Positions 35,238 through 45,091 of a DNA stretch of 64,000 nt are shown in pieces. Under the pieces are notes generated by a model. The model made no database searches. It saw nothing but the letters and a program-made list of their open reading frames with translations, and was not told the DNA's origin. Origin of the DNA: Rhodocaloribacter sp964552015 (GTDB lineage Bacteria; Bacteroidota; Rhodothermia; Rhodothermales; ISCAR-4553). Position 1 is the first letter of the stretch. Each line of letters opens with the position of its first letter. The translations under genes and the position numbers were made by a program. The stretch spans positions 11,473 through 75,472 of the forward strand of contig CAZKFR010000009.1 in the NCBI GenBank assembly GCA_964552015.1. Reading direction: 5' to 3'.

Positions 35238-35275
35238 AAAAAAAGCGCCGTGCCGGTTCTGCCCGGCACGGCGCT
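35238..35275 (-). terminator. Terminator between convergent Omp85-like and POT genes
   Basis: A perfect 13-pair stem (arms 35244-35256 and 35263-35275, AGCGCCGTGCCGG) has a six-base loop. On the minus strand it is followed by seven T (35238-35244), so it terminates the POT gene. On the plus strand the tail is weak, but it may help end the Omp85-like transcript. Confidence 0.85.
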
Positions 35276-35297
35276 CTGGTTTCGGAGAGGCGGGGGT

Positions 35298-36821
<1,524 letters not shown>

Positions 36822-36974
36822 AGTCGCTCACATCGCTTGTCCAACAAAAAAAGCGCTACCGCTCAGGACCATCCCCGGTAGCCGTACGCCCTCGGGCGCG
36901 AAACGCCGTAAGATAGGAAACCGCAGCCTGGGTGTCTAAACCAATTTTTCAGGATAATCTTGCCATGCACCGCC

Positions 36975-36998
36975 GGCGATAACCGTATATTTATCGCC
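36975..36998. promoter_or_regulatory. Perfect 8+8 inverted repeat overlapping a promoter-like box
   Basis: GGCGATAA at 36975-36982 and TTATCGCC at 36991-36998 are exact inverted repeats with an 8-base spacer. TATATT (36986-36991), a possible -10 for aspS, lies within it, and TTGCCA (36960-36965) is a distant -35 candidate. It sits between the POT transporter and aspS, so it could be an operator for either gene. Confidence 0.45.
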
Positions 36999-37088
36999 AT
37001 TGCGCGGGCCCTGTGGCCCCTTTTTTTTACCGGACCGGCCCGCTCGCGTGGCCGCCACCCTTCTCACCCTGCTCTGTCGAACACACCC

Positions 37089-38945
37089 ATGTCGCAAGAC
37101 CCCGCCCGTACGCCCCTGCACGTAGGCCTGGACACCCACGGACCGCGCACCCACACCTGTGGCGCGCTGCGCCGCGAGCACGTCGGCCAGGAGGTCGTGC
37201 TCAAAGGCTGGGTGGACACCCGCCGCGACCTCGGCGGCGTCATCTTCATCGACCTGCGCGACCGCTACGGCCTCACGCAGATCGTCTTCTCGCCGCAGGA
37301 CGACCCCGAGGCCCACGCCCGGGCCCATCCCCTGCGCAGCGAGTACGTCATCTCCATCCGCGGCACCGTGACCCCGCGCGACGAGGCGACGGTCAACCCG
37401 AAGCTGCCCACCGGGGAGATCGAGGTGCGGGTGCACGACCTGGTGGTGCTCAACCCCTCCGACCCGCTCCCCTTCGCCGTCTCGGCCCACGAGGAGAAGC
37501 AGCAGAAGACGAACGAGGACCTGCGCCTCCGCTACCGGTACCTGGATCTGCGCCGGCCCGAACTCCAGCACAACCTCCTGCTCCGCCACCGCCTCTACCA
37601 GGCCACGCGTCGCTTCTTCGACCAGCACGACTTCATCGAGGTCGAGACGCCGGTGCTGATGAAGTCCACTCCCGAGGGCGCGCGGGACTACCTGGTCCCC
37701 AGCCGCCTCCATCCCGGCAAGTTCTACGCCCTGCCGCAGTCGCCCCAGACCTACAAGCAGATCCTCATGGTGGCCGGCTTCGACCGGTACTTCCAGATCG
37801 TGAAGTGCTTCCGGGACGAGGACCTGCGCGCCGACCGCCAGCCCGAGTTCACCCAGATCGACGTCGAGATGGCCTTCGCCACCGAGGAGATGGTCTTCGG
37901 GCTGATGGAGGGGCTGATGCAGGCCATCTGGAAGGAGACGCGCGGCATCGAGCTGACGACGCCCTTCCCCCGGATGACGTACGACGAGGCCCTGCGCACC
38001 TACGGCTCGGACAAGCCCGACACGCGCTTCGACCTGAAGATCCACGACCTGAGCCGCGTCTTCGAAGGCTCCGGCTTCCGCGTCTTCGACGACGTGCTGG
38101 CCCGCGGCGGCCACATCGTCGCCCTGCGCGTGCCCGGCTACGGCGACCAGGGCCGCGGCTACATGGACCGCCTCGACAAGGACGTGGTGCGCAAACGCAT
38201 CGGCGCCGGCGGCCTGATCTACTTCCGCCTCCCGTCCGACGGCTCGCCCACCCTCTCCTCGGTGAAGGAACACGTGCTGCCCTCGGCGTACGTCGACGCG
38301 GCCGTCGAGGCGCTCGGCGCCCGGCCCGGCGACCTGGTGCTGATCCTGGCCGGCGCGGCCCCCACGGTCTTCGAACAGATGGGCACGCTGCGCCTCCACA
38401 TGGCCGGCGAACTCGGCCTGATCCCGCCCCCCGGCGAAGGCCCCTGGAACTTCCTCTGGATCACCGACTTCCCCCTCCTCGAATGGGATGAGGAGGAGCA
38501 ACGCTACGTGGCCCGCCACCATCCCTTCACCTCGCCCCACCCGGACGACCTCGACACCATGTTCGACGACCCGGGCGCCACGAAGGCCCGGGCCTACGAC
38601 CTGGTGCTCAACGGCTACGAGATCGGGGGCGGCTCCATCCGGATCCACCACCCCGAGGTGCAGCGCCAGATGTTCCGCCTGCTCGGCATCGACGAGGCGG
38701 AGGCCCGCCAGCGGTTCGGCTTCCTGCTGGACGCCTTCCGCTTCGGCGCCCCGCCGCACGGTGGCATTGCCTTCGGCGTCGACCGCATCGCCATGCTGCT
38801 GGCCGGCGGCACCTCCCTCCGCGACGTCATCGCCTTCCCGAAGACGCAGCGGGCGCAGGAGCTGATGGTGCAGTCCCCGGACACCGTCGATCCGCGCCAG
38901 CTCGAGGAACTCCACATCCGTGTCGTCCTCCCCGACGCGGAGTGA
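37089..38945 (+). CDS. aspS: Aspartyl-tRNA synthetase
   Basis: AspRS charges tRNA-Asp in the cytoplasm. The 618-residue product has the N-terminal OB-fold anticodon-binding domain (VVLKGWVDTRRDLGGVIFIDLRDRYG), the class II catalytic domain with YRYLDLRRPELQ, FRDEDLRADRQPEFTQIDVEM (motif 2), an inserted bacterial GAD-like domain, and GIAFGVDRIAMLLAG (motif 3). ATG 37089 is preferred; an in-frame start at 36960 would run through the palindrome and promoter region. Confidence 0.97.
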   Translation: MSQDPARTPLHVGLDTHGPRTHTCGALRREHVGQEVVLKGWVDTRRDLGGVIFIDLRDRYGLTQIVFSPQDDPEAHARAHPLRSEYVISIRGTVTPRDEATVNPKLPTGEIEVRVHDLVVLNPSDPLPFAVSAHEEKQQKTNEDLRLRYRYLDLRRPELQHNLLLRHRLYQATRRFFDQHDFIEVETPVLMKSTPEGARDYLVPSRLHPGKFYALPQSPQTYKQILMVAGFDRYFQIVKCFRDEDLRADRQPEFTQIDVEMAFATEEMVFGLMEGLMQAIWKETRGIELTTPFPRMTYDEALRTYGSDKPDTRFDLKIHDLSRVFEGSGFRVFDDVLARGGHIVALRVPGYGDQGRGYMDRLDKDVVRKRIGAGGLIYFRLPSDGSPTLSSVKEHVLPSAYVDAAVEALGARPGDLVLILAGAAPTVFEQMGTLRLHMAGELGLIPPPGEGPWNFLWITDFPLLEWDEEEQRYVARHHPFTSPHPDDLDTMFDDPGATKARAYDLVLNGYEIGGGSIRIHHPEVQRQMFRLLGIDEAEARQRFGFLLDAFRFGAPPHGGIAFGVDRIAMLLAGGTSLRDVIAFPKTQRAQELMVQSPDTVDPRQLEELHIRVVLPDAE

Positions 38946-38994
38946 ACCGGCCCTCACGCCCGTTCCCGCCCCGACCACCCCTCCCCGTTCCCCG

Positions 38995-39657
38995 ATGTCC
39001 AACCGCACCCTGGGGCTCAGCGACGCCCTCTACGACTACCTGCTCAGCTGCTCGCTCCGGGAGCCGGAGGTGATGCGGCGGCTCCGCGCCGAGACGGCCC
39101 GCCTGCCCGAGGCCGAGATGCAGATCGCGCCGGAACAGGGACAGTTCATGGCGCTGCTCGTCCGCCTGATGGGCGCCCGCCGGGCGCTCGAGATCGGCAC
39201 GTTCACCGGCTACAGCGCCCTGGCCGTGGCCCGTGCCCTCCCCGAGGACGGCCGCCTCATCGCCTGCGACGTGAGCGAGGCCTACACCGCCATCGCACGC
39301 GCCTACTGGAAAGCGGCCGGCGTGGACCACAAGATCGACCTGCGCCTGGCCCCCGCCCTGCAGACGCTCGATGCCCTGCTCGACGAGGGCGCCGAAGGCA
39401 CGTTCGACTTCGCCTTCATCGACGCCGACAAGGAGAACTATCCGGCCTACTACGAGCGCACGCTCCGCCTGCTGCGGCCCGGCGGGCTGGCCCTCATCGA
39501 CAACACGCTGCGCGAAGGGCGCGTGGCCGACCCCACCGACGACGACCCCATCGTCCGCCTCATGCGCGCCTTCAACGAGCGGCTGCTGCGCGACGACCGC
39601 ATCGAACTGAGCCTGCTCCCCCTGGCCGACGGCCTGACGCTGGCCCTGAAACGCTGA
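38995..39657 (+). CDS. SAM-dependent O-methyltransferase (family 3)
   Basis: The 220-residue product matches the caffeoyl-CoA-type O-methyltransferase family: ALEIGTFTGYSALAVA is the SAM-binding motif I, LIACDVSEAYTAIA is motif II, FDFAFIDADKENYPAYYE holds the metal-binding Asp pair, and LIDNTLREG follows. Bacterial members act on various catechols and small aromatics; the substrate is unknown. It follows aspS by 49 bases. Confidence 0.9.
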   Translation: MSNRTLGLSDALYDYLLSCSLREPEVMRRLRAETARLPEAEMQIAPEQGQFMALLVRLMGARRALEIGTFTGYSALAVARALPEDGRLIACDVSEAYTAIARAYWKAAGVDHKIDLRLAPALQTLDALLDEGAEGTFDFAFIDADKENYPAYYERTLRLLRPGGLALIDNTLREGRVADPTDDDPIVRLMRAFNERLLRDDRIELSLLPLADGLTLALKR

Positions 39658-39660
39658 AGC

Positions 39661-40686
39661 TCATACGAGGCGGTAGCGCCGGCATCCCCACAGCGTCTCC
39701 TGCACCACCACCTTGACCACGGCCGCCGCCGGGATGGCGAGCAACAGCCCCAGCACGCCGAAAAACTTCCCACCGACGACCACCACGAGCAGCACCACCA
39801 CGGGGTGAAGCGACACGTTGCGGGCCACCACGAGCGGGTTGACGACCACGTTGTCGATGGCCTGAATGAGCAGATAGGCCACCGTGATACCGGCGAGCAC
39901 GGGCGGCGCACTCCCGCCTGCCAGCGCCACGACCAGCGTCATCACCAGCGCCACCGCCGGGCCGACGTACGGGATCAGGTTGAGCACCCCGGCCACCGGC
40001 CCCAGCAGCAGATAGCCGGCCACGCCGAGCCCCCACAGCGCCGCCGTGGAGAGCACCCCCACCACGAGTGTGGCCACCAGCTTGCCCCGCAGGTAGTTGC
40101 CCAGTTGCTGGTCCATGCGGTAGAGCAGCGTCAACGTGAATTCGAAGAACCGGTTGGGCACCCGGCCTATGAACCATGTACGCAGCGCCGGCCCATCTTT
40201 GAGCAGGAAGAACAGGAGAAACGGGATCAGGATCATATTGGCCAGCAGCCCCAGCAGATCGGGCACGTAGGCCACGAACCAGCGCACACCGTTCAACAGG
40301 GTCTCCTGGAGTGAGGCCGTCAGGTTCACACGTTCGACCCCGGCAAACGCCAGGTGGTCCGTCAGCCACGTCTCCAGACGATGCAGCAGCATCCCCGCCC
40401 GCTCGACCGTGAACAGGTTCTGCAGGGCCACCACCTGCGCGACCAGCGTGGGCCAGAAGGCCGCCAGCACCAGTCCCGTTCCCAGCAGCAGGCCGCCAAA
40501 GACAACCGTCGTGGCCGCCGTACGCCCCAGCCCTCGTCCTTCCAGCCGCCGTACGAGCGGATCGAGCACGTAGGCCAGCAGCGCCGAGACGAGGACCATC
40601 TCGACCACGTCGCCCGCCGCCGCCAGCACCGACGCGAGCACGAGCAGGCCCAGCCCGCCGAGCGTCCACCTAGCCCACCGTGGCAT
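39661..40686 (-). CDS. AI-2E family membrane permease
   Basis: The 341-residue protein has about eight membrane segments in the usual family order: two near the N-terminus, then a soluble part (RLETWLTDHLAFAGVERVN), then GNYLRGKLVATLVVGVLSTAALW and LNLIPYVGPAVALV, the conserved core. Characterised relatives export AI-2 or act as ion antiporters; the substrate here is open. The start lies 17 bases inside the preceding cyclic-nucleotide-binding gene, which indicates translational coupling. Confidence 0.9.
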   Translation of the reverse strand: MPRWARWTLGGLGLLVLASVLAAAGDVVEMVLVSALLAYVLDPLVRRLEGRGLGRTAATTVVFGGLLLGTGLVLAAFWPTLVAQVVALQNLFTVERAGMLLHRLETWLTDHLAFAGVERVNLTASLQETLLNGVRWFVAYVPDLLGLLANMILIPFLLFFLLKDGPALRTWFIGRVPNRFFEFTLTLLYRMDQQLGNYLRGKLVATLVVGVLSTAALWGLGVAGYLLLGPVAGVLNLIPYVGPAVALVMTLVVALAGGSAPPVLAGITVAYLLIQAIDNVVVNPLVVARNVSLHPVVVLLVVVVGGKFFGVLGLLLAIPAAAVVKVVVQETLWGCRRYRLV

Positions 40687-41230
40687 GTTCCGCACCTCCC
40701 TCGCGTGCCGGCGCCTCCGAGGAAGCCTCCGGCGACCCGCCGGCGGCCTCCCAGCACCGGGCCAGCTCTTCATCCGCCTTCACCAGACGCGCCCCGACGA
40801 TCCGCGCGAGCGCCAGCAGGATCTTGACCCCCAGGCGGGGCTTTCGCTCGAGCAGCCCGAGCAGTTCCGGCTGGAAGAAGCCCCACAACACACACGCCGT
40901 TTCCGCCCGGGCCGTCGCCGACCGGGGCGTCTCGTTCAGCAACGCGATCTCCCCGAAGAAGTCGCCGGCTTCGAGCGTGGCGAGCCGGTGCCCTTCCGGC
41001 TCCCGTACGATCGCCACCCGCCCGGAAGCGATCAGGTACATCCCCATCCCCGGCTCGCCCTGGTAGAAGATCACCTCGCCCGGTTCGTACGTACGGCGGT
41101 ACAGGATCTGCGCGACGGCGGCCCGCTCCCGTCGCCCCAGCTCCGCGAACAGCGGCACCTGCTGCATCAGGGCGTCCAGGTCGGGCTCGGCACGGCCGGG
41201 GCGGAAAAGGTTCTGCCAGAGGCTATACAT
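40670..41230 (-). CDS. Cyclic nucleotide-binding domain protein
   Basis: The 186-residue product has one cNMP-binding fold at about 22-140: LFAELGRRERAAVAQIL, then YEPGEVIFYQGEPGMGMYLIASGRVAIV, and the phosphate-binding cassette FFGEIALLNETPRSATARA near 90-108. There is no DNA-binding domain after it, only a helix and a Pro/Glu/Ala-rich tail, so it is not a CRP-type regulator. It probably senses a cyclic nucleotide and acts on a partner, possibly the overlapping AI-2E permease. Confidence 0.88.
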   Translation of the reverse strand: MYSLWQNLFRPGRAEPDLDALMQQVPLFAELGRRERAAVAQILYRRTYEPGEVIFYQGEPGMGMYLIASGRVAIVREPEGHRLATLEAGDFFGEIALLNETPRSATARAETACVLWGFFQPELLGLLERKPRLGVKILLALARIVGARLVKADEELARCWEAAGGSPEASSEAPAREGGAEHATVG

Positions 41231-41302
41231 GGTCCGGGGAATCGCTTACATGCCGGAAGGTGGAGCCGTATATTCGAGGATCCAAAGTACACAGCCCGGC
41301 TC

Positions 41303-42202
41303 ATGATTGCCATGCCCTCTTCCGACTCTCCGTGCTACGGCGCCGTCGAGGCCGGTGGCACCAAGTTCGTCTGTGCCGTCGGTACGGGCCCCGACGACGT
41401 GCGCGCCCTGACCCGGTTTCCGACCACGACGCCCGAGGAGACGCTGGCCCGCACCCTGGACTTCTTCCGGTCGCAACCCGAGCCGCCGGTGGCCCTCGGC
41501 GTCGGCTCGTTCGGCCCGCTGGACCCCGACCCGTCCTCGCCCACGTACGGCTACATCACCCGCACGCCGAAGCCGGGCTGGTCCCACACGGACGTGGCCG
41601 GCACGCTCGGCCGGGCGCTGGGCGTCCCGGTGGCGTTCGACACCGACGTCAACGCGGCGGCGGTGGGCGAGCACCGGTGGGGGGCCGCCCGGGGACTCGA
41701 CACCTTCATCTACCTGACGGTCGGGACCGGCATCGGGGGCGGTGGGCTCGTGGGCGGGCGTCGCCTGCACGGGCTGGTCCACCCGGAGATGGGCCACGTG
41801 CTCGTCCCCCGCGCCCCGGGCGACGACTTCGCCGGGCACTGCCCCTTCCACGGAGCCTGCCTCGAAGGGATGGCGGCCGGACCGGCCCTGCAGGCGCGCT
41901 GGGGTCGCCCCGGCGCCGACCTCTCCGCCGACCACCCGGCCTGGGACCTCGAGGCCCACTACCTGGCCCACGGGCTGGTCAACTTTATCCTGACCCTCTC
42001 GCCGCAGCGGATCATCCTGGGCGGCGGCGTCATGCAACAGCCCCACCTGCTGCCCCGGGTCCGCCGGCGGGTGGGGGCCCTGCTCAACGGCTACGTGGCC
42101 CATCCCGCCCTGGACGACCTCGACACCTACATCGTCGCCCCCGGCCTGGGCGACCGGGCCGGGGTGCTCGGCGCCCTCGCCCTGGCGTTCGAAGCGGCCT
42201 GA
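41303..42202 (+). CDS. ROK-family fructokinase-like sugar kinase
   Basis: The product of about 299 residues has AVEAGGTKFVCAVG (phosphate 1 loop), AFDTDVNAAAVGEH with the catalytic Asp, and IYLTVGTGIGGGG (phosphate 2). The zinc site HPEMGHVLVPR with GHCPFHGACLEGMAAGPAL has His and three Cys-type positions as in GmuE-like fructokinases. It phosphorylates hexoses, most likely fructose or mannose, with ATP. The alternative start ATG 41312 would remove three residues. Confidence 0.9.
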   Translation: MIAMPSSDSPCYGAVEAGGTKFVCAVGTGPDDVRALTRFPTTTPEETLARTLDFFRSQPEPPVALGVGSFGPLDPDPSSPTYGYITRTPKPGWSHTDVAGTLGRALGVPVAFDTDVNAAAVGEHRWGAARGLDTFIYLTVGTGIGGGGLVGGRRLHGLVHPEMGHVLVPRAPGDDFAGHCPFHGACLEGMAAGPALQARWGRPGADLSADHPAWDLEAHYLAHGLVNFILTLSPQRIILGGGVMQQPHLLPRVRRRVGALLNGYVAHPALDDLDTYIVAPGLGDRAGVLGALALAFEAA

Positions 42203-42231
42203 CATGTCTCCTCCCCGCCCCTTTTTTTACC

Positions 42232-42239
42232 TATCTTTG
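42232..42239 (+). promoter_or_regulatory. TATCTTTG promoter box before the sugar transferase
   Basis: A perfect TAnnTTTG box lies in an AT-rich patch (CTTTTTTTACC just upstream), 82 bases before ATG 42321. No clear -33 TTTG is seen at the right distance. Confidence 0.4.
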
Positions 42240-42320
42240 TTCCAGGAGTCCCACGGAAACCGGTGCCTATGACGTAGGTTACGACGCTCGACCGACCGTT
42301 TCACACGTCCGTACCGCGCC

Positions 42321-43727
42321 ATGCTGCAAGAGCAGAGCCGGCTGTTTCAGCGCCTGCTTTTCTTCGCCGACTTCGTGCTGGTGGCCCTGGGCTGGATCCT
42401 GGCCTATTACATCCGCTTCGAGGTGCTGCGGGCCCTCGACGTGCTCCCCCCGCCCGACCTGCCCGGCTTCTCGCGCTACCTGGGCTTCCTGCCCTGGGTG
42501 CTGCTCGTCTCCTCGTTCGTCTTCTGGGCCTCGGGCCTCTATGCCCCGGACCGCGCCCAGCGTCTGACGCGCCTCATCTACAGCGTGGCCCGCTCGGTGG
42601 CCATCGGCCTCGTGGTGCTGGCGGCCTCCCTCTCGTTCTACCGCGACCTCAACTTCTCGCGGTTGCACATGATCCTCTTCGGCCTCATCACCCCGACGCT
42701 GATGCTCGGCCTGCGGATCGCCCTCTATGCCGCACTGCGGCGGGCCCGCCAGCGAGGCAAGTACCGGCGGCGCGTGCTCATCGTGGGGGCCGGCGAGGTG
42801 GGGCGCCGGCTGGAGAACGCCTTCCGCCAGTACCCCTGGATGGGCCTCGAGGTCGTCGGCTTCCTGGACGACCACAAGACCGGCCCCGACATCCTCGGCA
42901 CGACGGACGACGCCGTCGCCCTCGTCGATCGCTTCGAGGCCGAAGGGACGCCCATCCACTACGTCTACCTGGCGCTTCCCCTGACGGCCGCCCCCCGCAT
43001 CGAAGCCGTCACGAACGCCCTCTCGACGCGCCTGGCCCACGTCTGCCTCGTCCCCGACCTGTTCCAGTTCAACATCCTCAACAGCCGCGTCACCGACGTG
43101 GACGGGATGCCCGTCATCCACCTCATCGACGAGGCCCCGATGGAGTTCCGCCGCTTCCTCAAGCGCGTCGTGGACGTGGTCTTCTCGGCGACCGTGCTCG
43201 TGCTGGCGGCTCCGCTGATGCTCGTGATCGCCGTGGCGGTGAAGCTCTCCTCCCCCGGCCCGGTCTTCTACAAACAGGAGCGGATGGGCCTCAACGGCCA
43301 CACGTTCCAGATGCTCAAGTTCCGCTCGATGCCCGTCGACGCCGAGGCGAAGACGGGGGCCGTCTGGGCCCGGCCCGGCGAAGACCGCGCCACCCCCGTG
43401 GGCAAGTTCCTCCGCCGCACCTCGCTCGACGAACTCCCCCAGTTCATCAACGTGCTCAAGGGCGACATGTCGGTCGTCGGCCCCCGGCCGGAGCGGCCCG
43501 TCTTCATCGAGCAGTTCCGCGAGCGCGTGCCCGGCTACATGCTCCGCCACAAGGTGAAGGCTGGCATCACCGGATGGGCGCAGGTCAACGGCTGGCGCGG
43601 CGACACCTCCCTCGAAAAGCGCATCGAGTACGACCTCTACTACATCCAGCACTGGTCGCTGCTGTTCGACTTCAAGATCATGCTGATGACACTCTGGAAA
43701 GGCTTCGTCAACGAGAACGCGTACTGA
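42321..43727 (+). CDS. Exopolysaccharide-initiating sugar transferase (polyprenyl-phosphate glycosylphosphotransferase)
   Basis: This enzyme puts the first sugar-1-phosphate on undecaprenyl phosphate for capsule or exopolysaccharide synthesis. The 468-residue product has four N-terminal membrane helices, a CoA-binding-like part (VLIVGAGEVGRRLENAF at about 153-169), a fifth helix (VVFSATVLVLAAPLMLVIAV near 290) and the catalytic domain with PVFYKQERMGLNG, LRRTSLDELPQFINVLKGDM and SVVGPRPER. Length fits WcaJ-type enzymes. No other polysaccharide genes flank it here. Confidence 0.95.
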   Translation: MLQEQSRLFQRLLFFADFVLVALGWILAYYIRFEVLRALDVLPPPDLPGFSRYLGFLPWVLLVSSFVFWASGLYAPDRAQRLTRLIYSVARSVAIGLVVLAASLSFYRDLNFSRLHMILFGLITPTLMLGLRIALYAALRRARQRGKYRRRVLIVGAGEVGRRLENAFRQYPWMGLEVVGFLDDHKTGPDILGTTDDAVALVDRFEAEGTPIHYVYLALPLTAAPRIEAVTNALSTRLAHVCLVPDLFQFNILNSRVTDVDGMPVIHLIDEAPMEFRRFLKRVVDVVFSATVLVLAAPLMLVIAVAVKLSSPGPVFYKQERMGLNGHTFQMLKFRSMPVDAEAKTGAVWARPGEDRATPVGKFLRRTSLDELPQFINVLKGDMSVVGPRPERPVFIEQFRERVPGYMLRHKVKAGITGWAQVNGWRGDTSLEKRIEYDLYYIQHWSLLFDFKIMLMTLWKGFVNENAY

Positions 43728-43829
43728 GGGACGGCAGTCCGTCAGGCTCCGCCGGCCCTGTGCCGCCCTCCGACCGGGCTCCGGTCAGGTTGCCCGGGGG
43801 CGTCCCGTCACGGGAAGACGAGGTGCGCT

Positions 43830-44279
43830 TCACTCCGCCTCGTCGACGTGAACCATCGGCTCGAAGACCAGCACGCCGAAGCCCCCGAAGCCCAGGCGCA
43901 GCCGCCCGTCCCTCACCTCGCAGGCCGCTACGTTCCTCAGGGCCGCATAGTAATCCTCCCCGTGCGAGCCGGGTGGACAGAGTGCTTCGGTCGTAAAGAG
44001 ATCGAGGATCTTCAGCGTGCCGTCGCCGGCCTCGTACGTCCCGCCGTAGCGGTTGCAGTCGGCCCGGCCGCCGAACCGTGCGTCGGCGTCGAAGGAGAGG
44101 GTATAGACTTCGCTGTCCCGGAAGGCACGCTTCGAGCCCGCGGGGTCCTGGAACACGACGAGCTGCCACGTGGTGCCTTCGAGGTCTTTCGACGCGCCGC
44201 GCACCCTCGGCTCGAGGCTGTCGCAGGCGGGCAGGAGCGTGGCCGAAAGAAGGAGGAGAAAAACACCATACAGACGCAT
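43830..44279 (-). CDS. META-domain lipoprotein
   Basis: The 149-residue product has a lipoprotein signal ending LLPAC and a META domain similar to HslJ: LEGTTWQLVVFQD at about 33-45, YTLSFDADARFGGRADCNRYGGTYEAGDGTLKI and a second Cys. HslJ-like domains are found in heat-inducible or secreted proteins; the role is unclear. It converges with the sugar transferase gene. Confidence 0.85.
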   Translation of the reverse strand: MRLYGVFLLLLSATLLPACDSLEPRVRGASKDLEGTTWQLVVFQDPAGSKRAFRDSEVYTLSFDADARFGGRADCNRYGGTYEAGDGTLKILDLFTTEALCPPGSHGEDYYAALRNVAACEVRDGRLRLGFGGFGVLVFEPMVHVDEAE

Positions 44280-44414
44280 GGATCAGGGCCGAAAAAAATC
44301 GTGGGCAGGGAGGTCCGGGTCCTCGTTGCACTTCGCGCGTTCTTCCCGGATCCCGTCATCTTCCAGGGACGTACGCGCCCGGCGCAGCCCTCAAGGGCCG
44401 GATCGGGTTTGTGC

Positions 44415-44936
44415 TCAGCGGAACAGCCTGCCCGGCGCATATCCGATGCTCACGCCGAACCGAGGATGCACCCGCGTCCCGTCCCACGTCGGCGTCAACC
44501 CGGCCCGCAGCACCAGCCCCTGTTTCGGTGGCTGATACCGGTACCCCACCGTGGCCGTCAGCACCGGATAGCGGCGGTCCGGAGGCGTGGCGGGCGGCGC
44601 CCACGCGCCGGCGATGACGCCCAGCCCCGTTTCCAGACGGTGCCGGCCCTGACCCTGCAGCGCGTTCAGCATGATGAGAAACGAGAAGCCCTTCTGGTCG
44701 GCATAATGCATACCCAGCGTTTCGTTGAACTTCAGCTCATCGGCGGCCAGAAAGCCCAGGCGAAAACCGAAACCACGGGGAAAGGCCACGTCGAAGTTGA
44801 ACGAGAAGGAGCCCATGTTACCGAGCAGTTCGATGTACAGGCTCTCGGTGGGTGCGGGCCGTTTCTCCTGTGCCGTGACGCGGACCGGGCAGGCCAGGAA
44901 CACAAGCACTACAATCATCCATCCGATACGCATCAT
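44415..44936 (-). CDS. Small secreted beta-barrel-like protein
   Basis: About 173 residues with a signal peptide (MMRIGWMIVVLVFLACPVRVTA). The rest is beta-rich with aromatic strand ends (GYRYQPPKQGLVLRAGLTPTW, GVSIGYAPGRLF) and a final Arg, like small outer-membrane barrels. An AGGAGG ribosome site precedes tandem ATGs at 44936 and 44933; the second has the better seven-base spacing. No family recognised. Confidence 0.75.
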   Translation of the reverse strand: MMRIGWMIVVLVFLACPVRVTAQEKRPAPTESLYIELLGNMGSFSFNFDVAFPRGFGFRLGFLAADELKFNETLGMHYADQKGFSFLIMLNALQGQGRHRLETGLGVIAGAWAPPATPPDRRYPVLTATVGYRYQPPKQGLVLRAGLTPTWDGTRVHPRFGVSIGYAPGRLFR

Positions 44937-45091
44937 CAGCCCTCCTTTCGTGGGGTCCTTCGACCTACCGAGCCGCAGCCAGCCGCCGCATCGTAACAGC
45001 GCGTCGCCGGCGTAGCCGCCTGCGCCCCGGTCCGCCGAACTCTGCCGGCGTTTCCGAGTACGTCCTCCCCGACATCGCACGCCACACCACC

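Noticed and set aside
39572..40669. Second minus-strand frame within the AI-2E permease gene
   Set aside because: Composition is low-complexity Gly/Arg; the other frame gives a clear permease.
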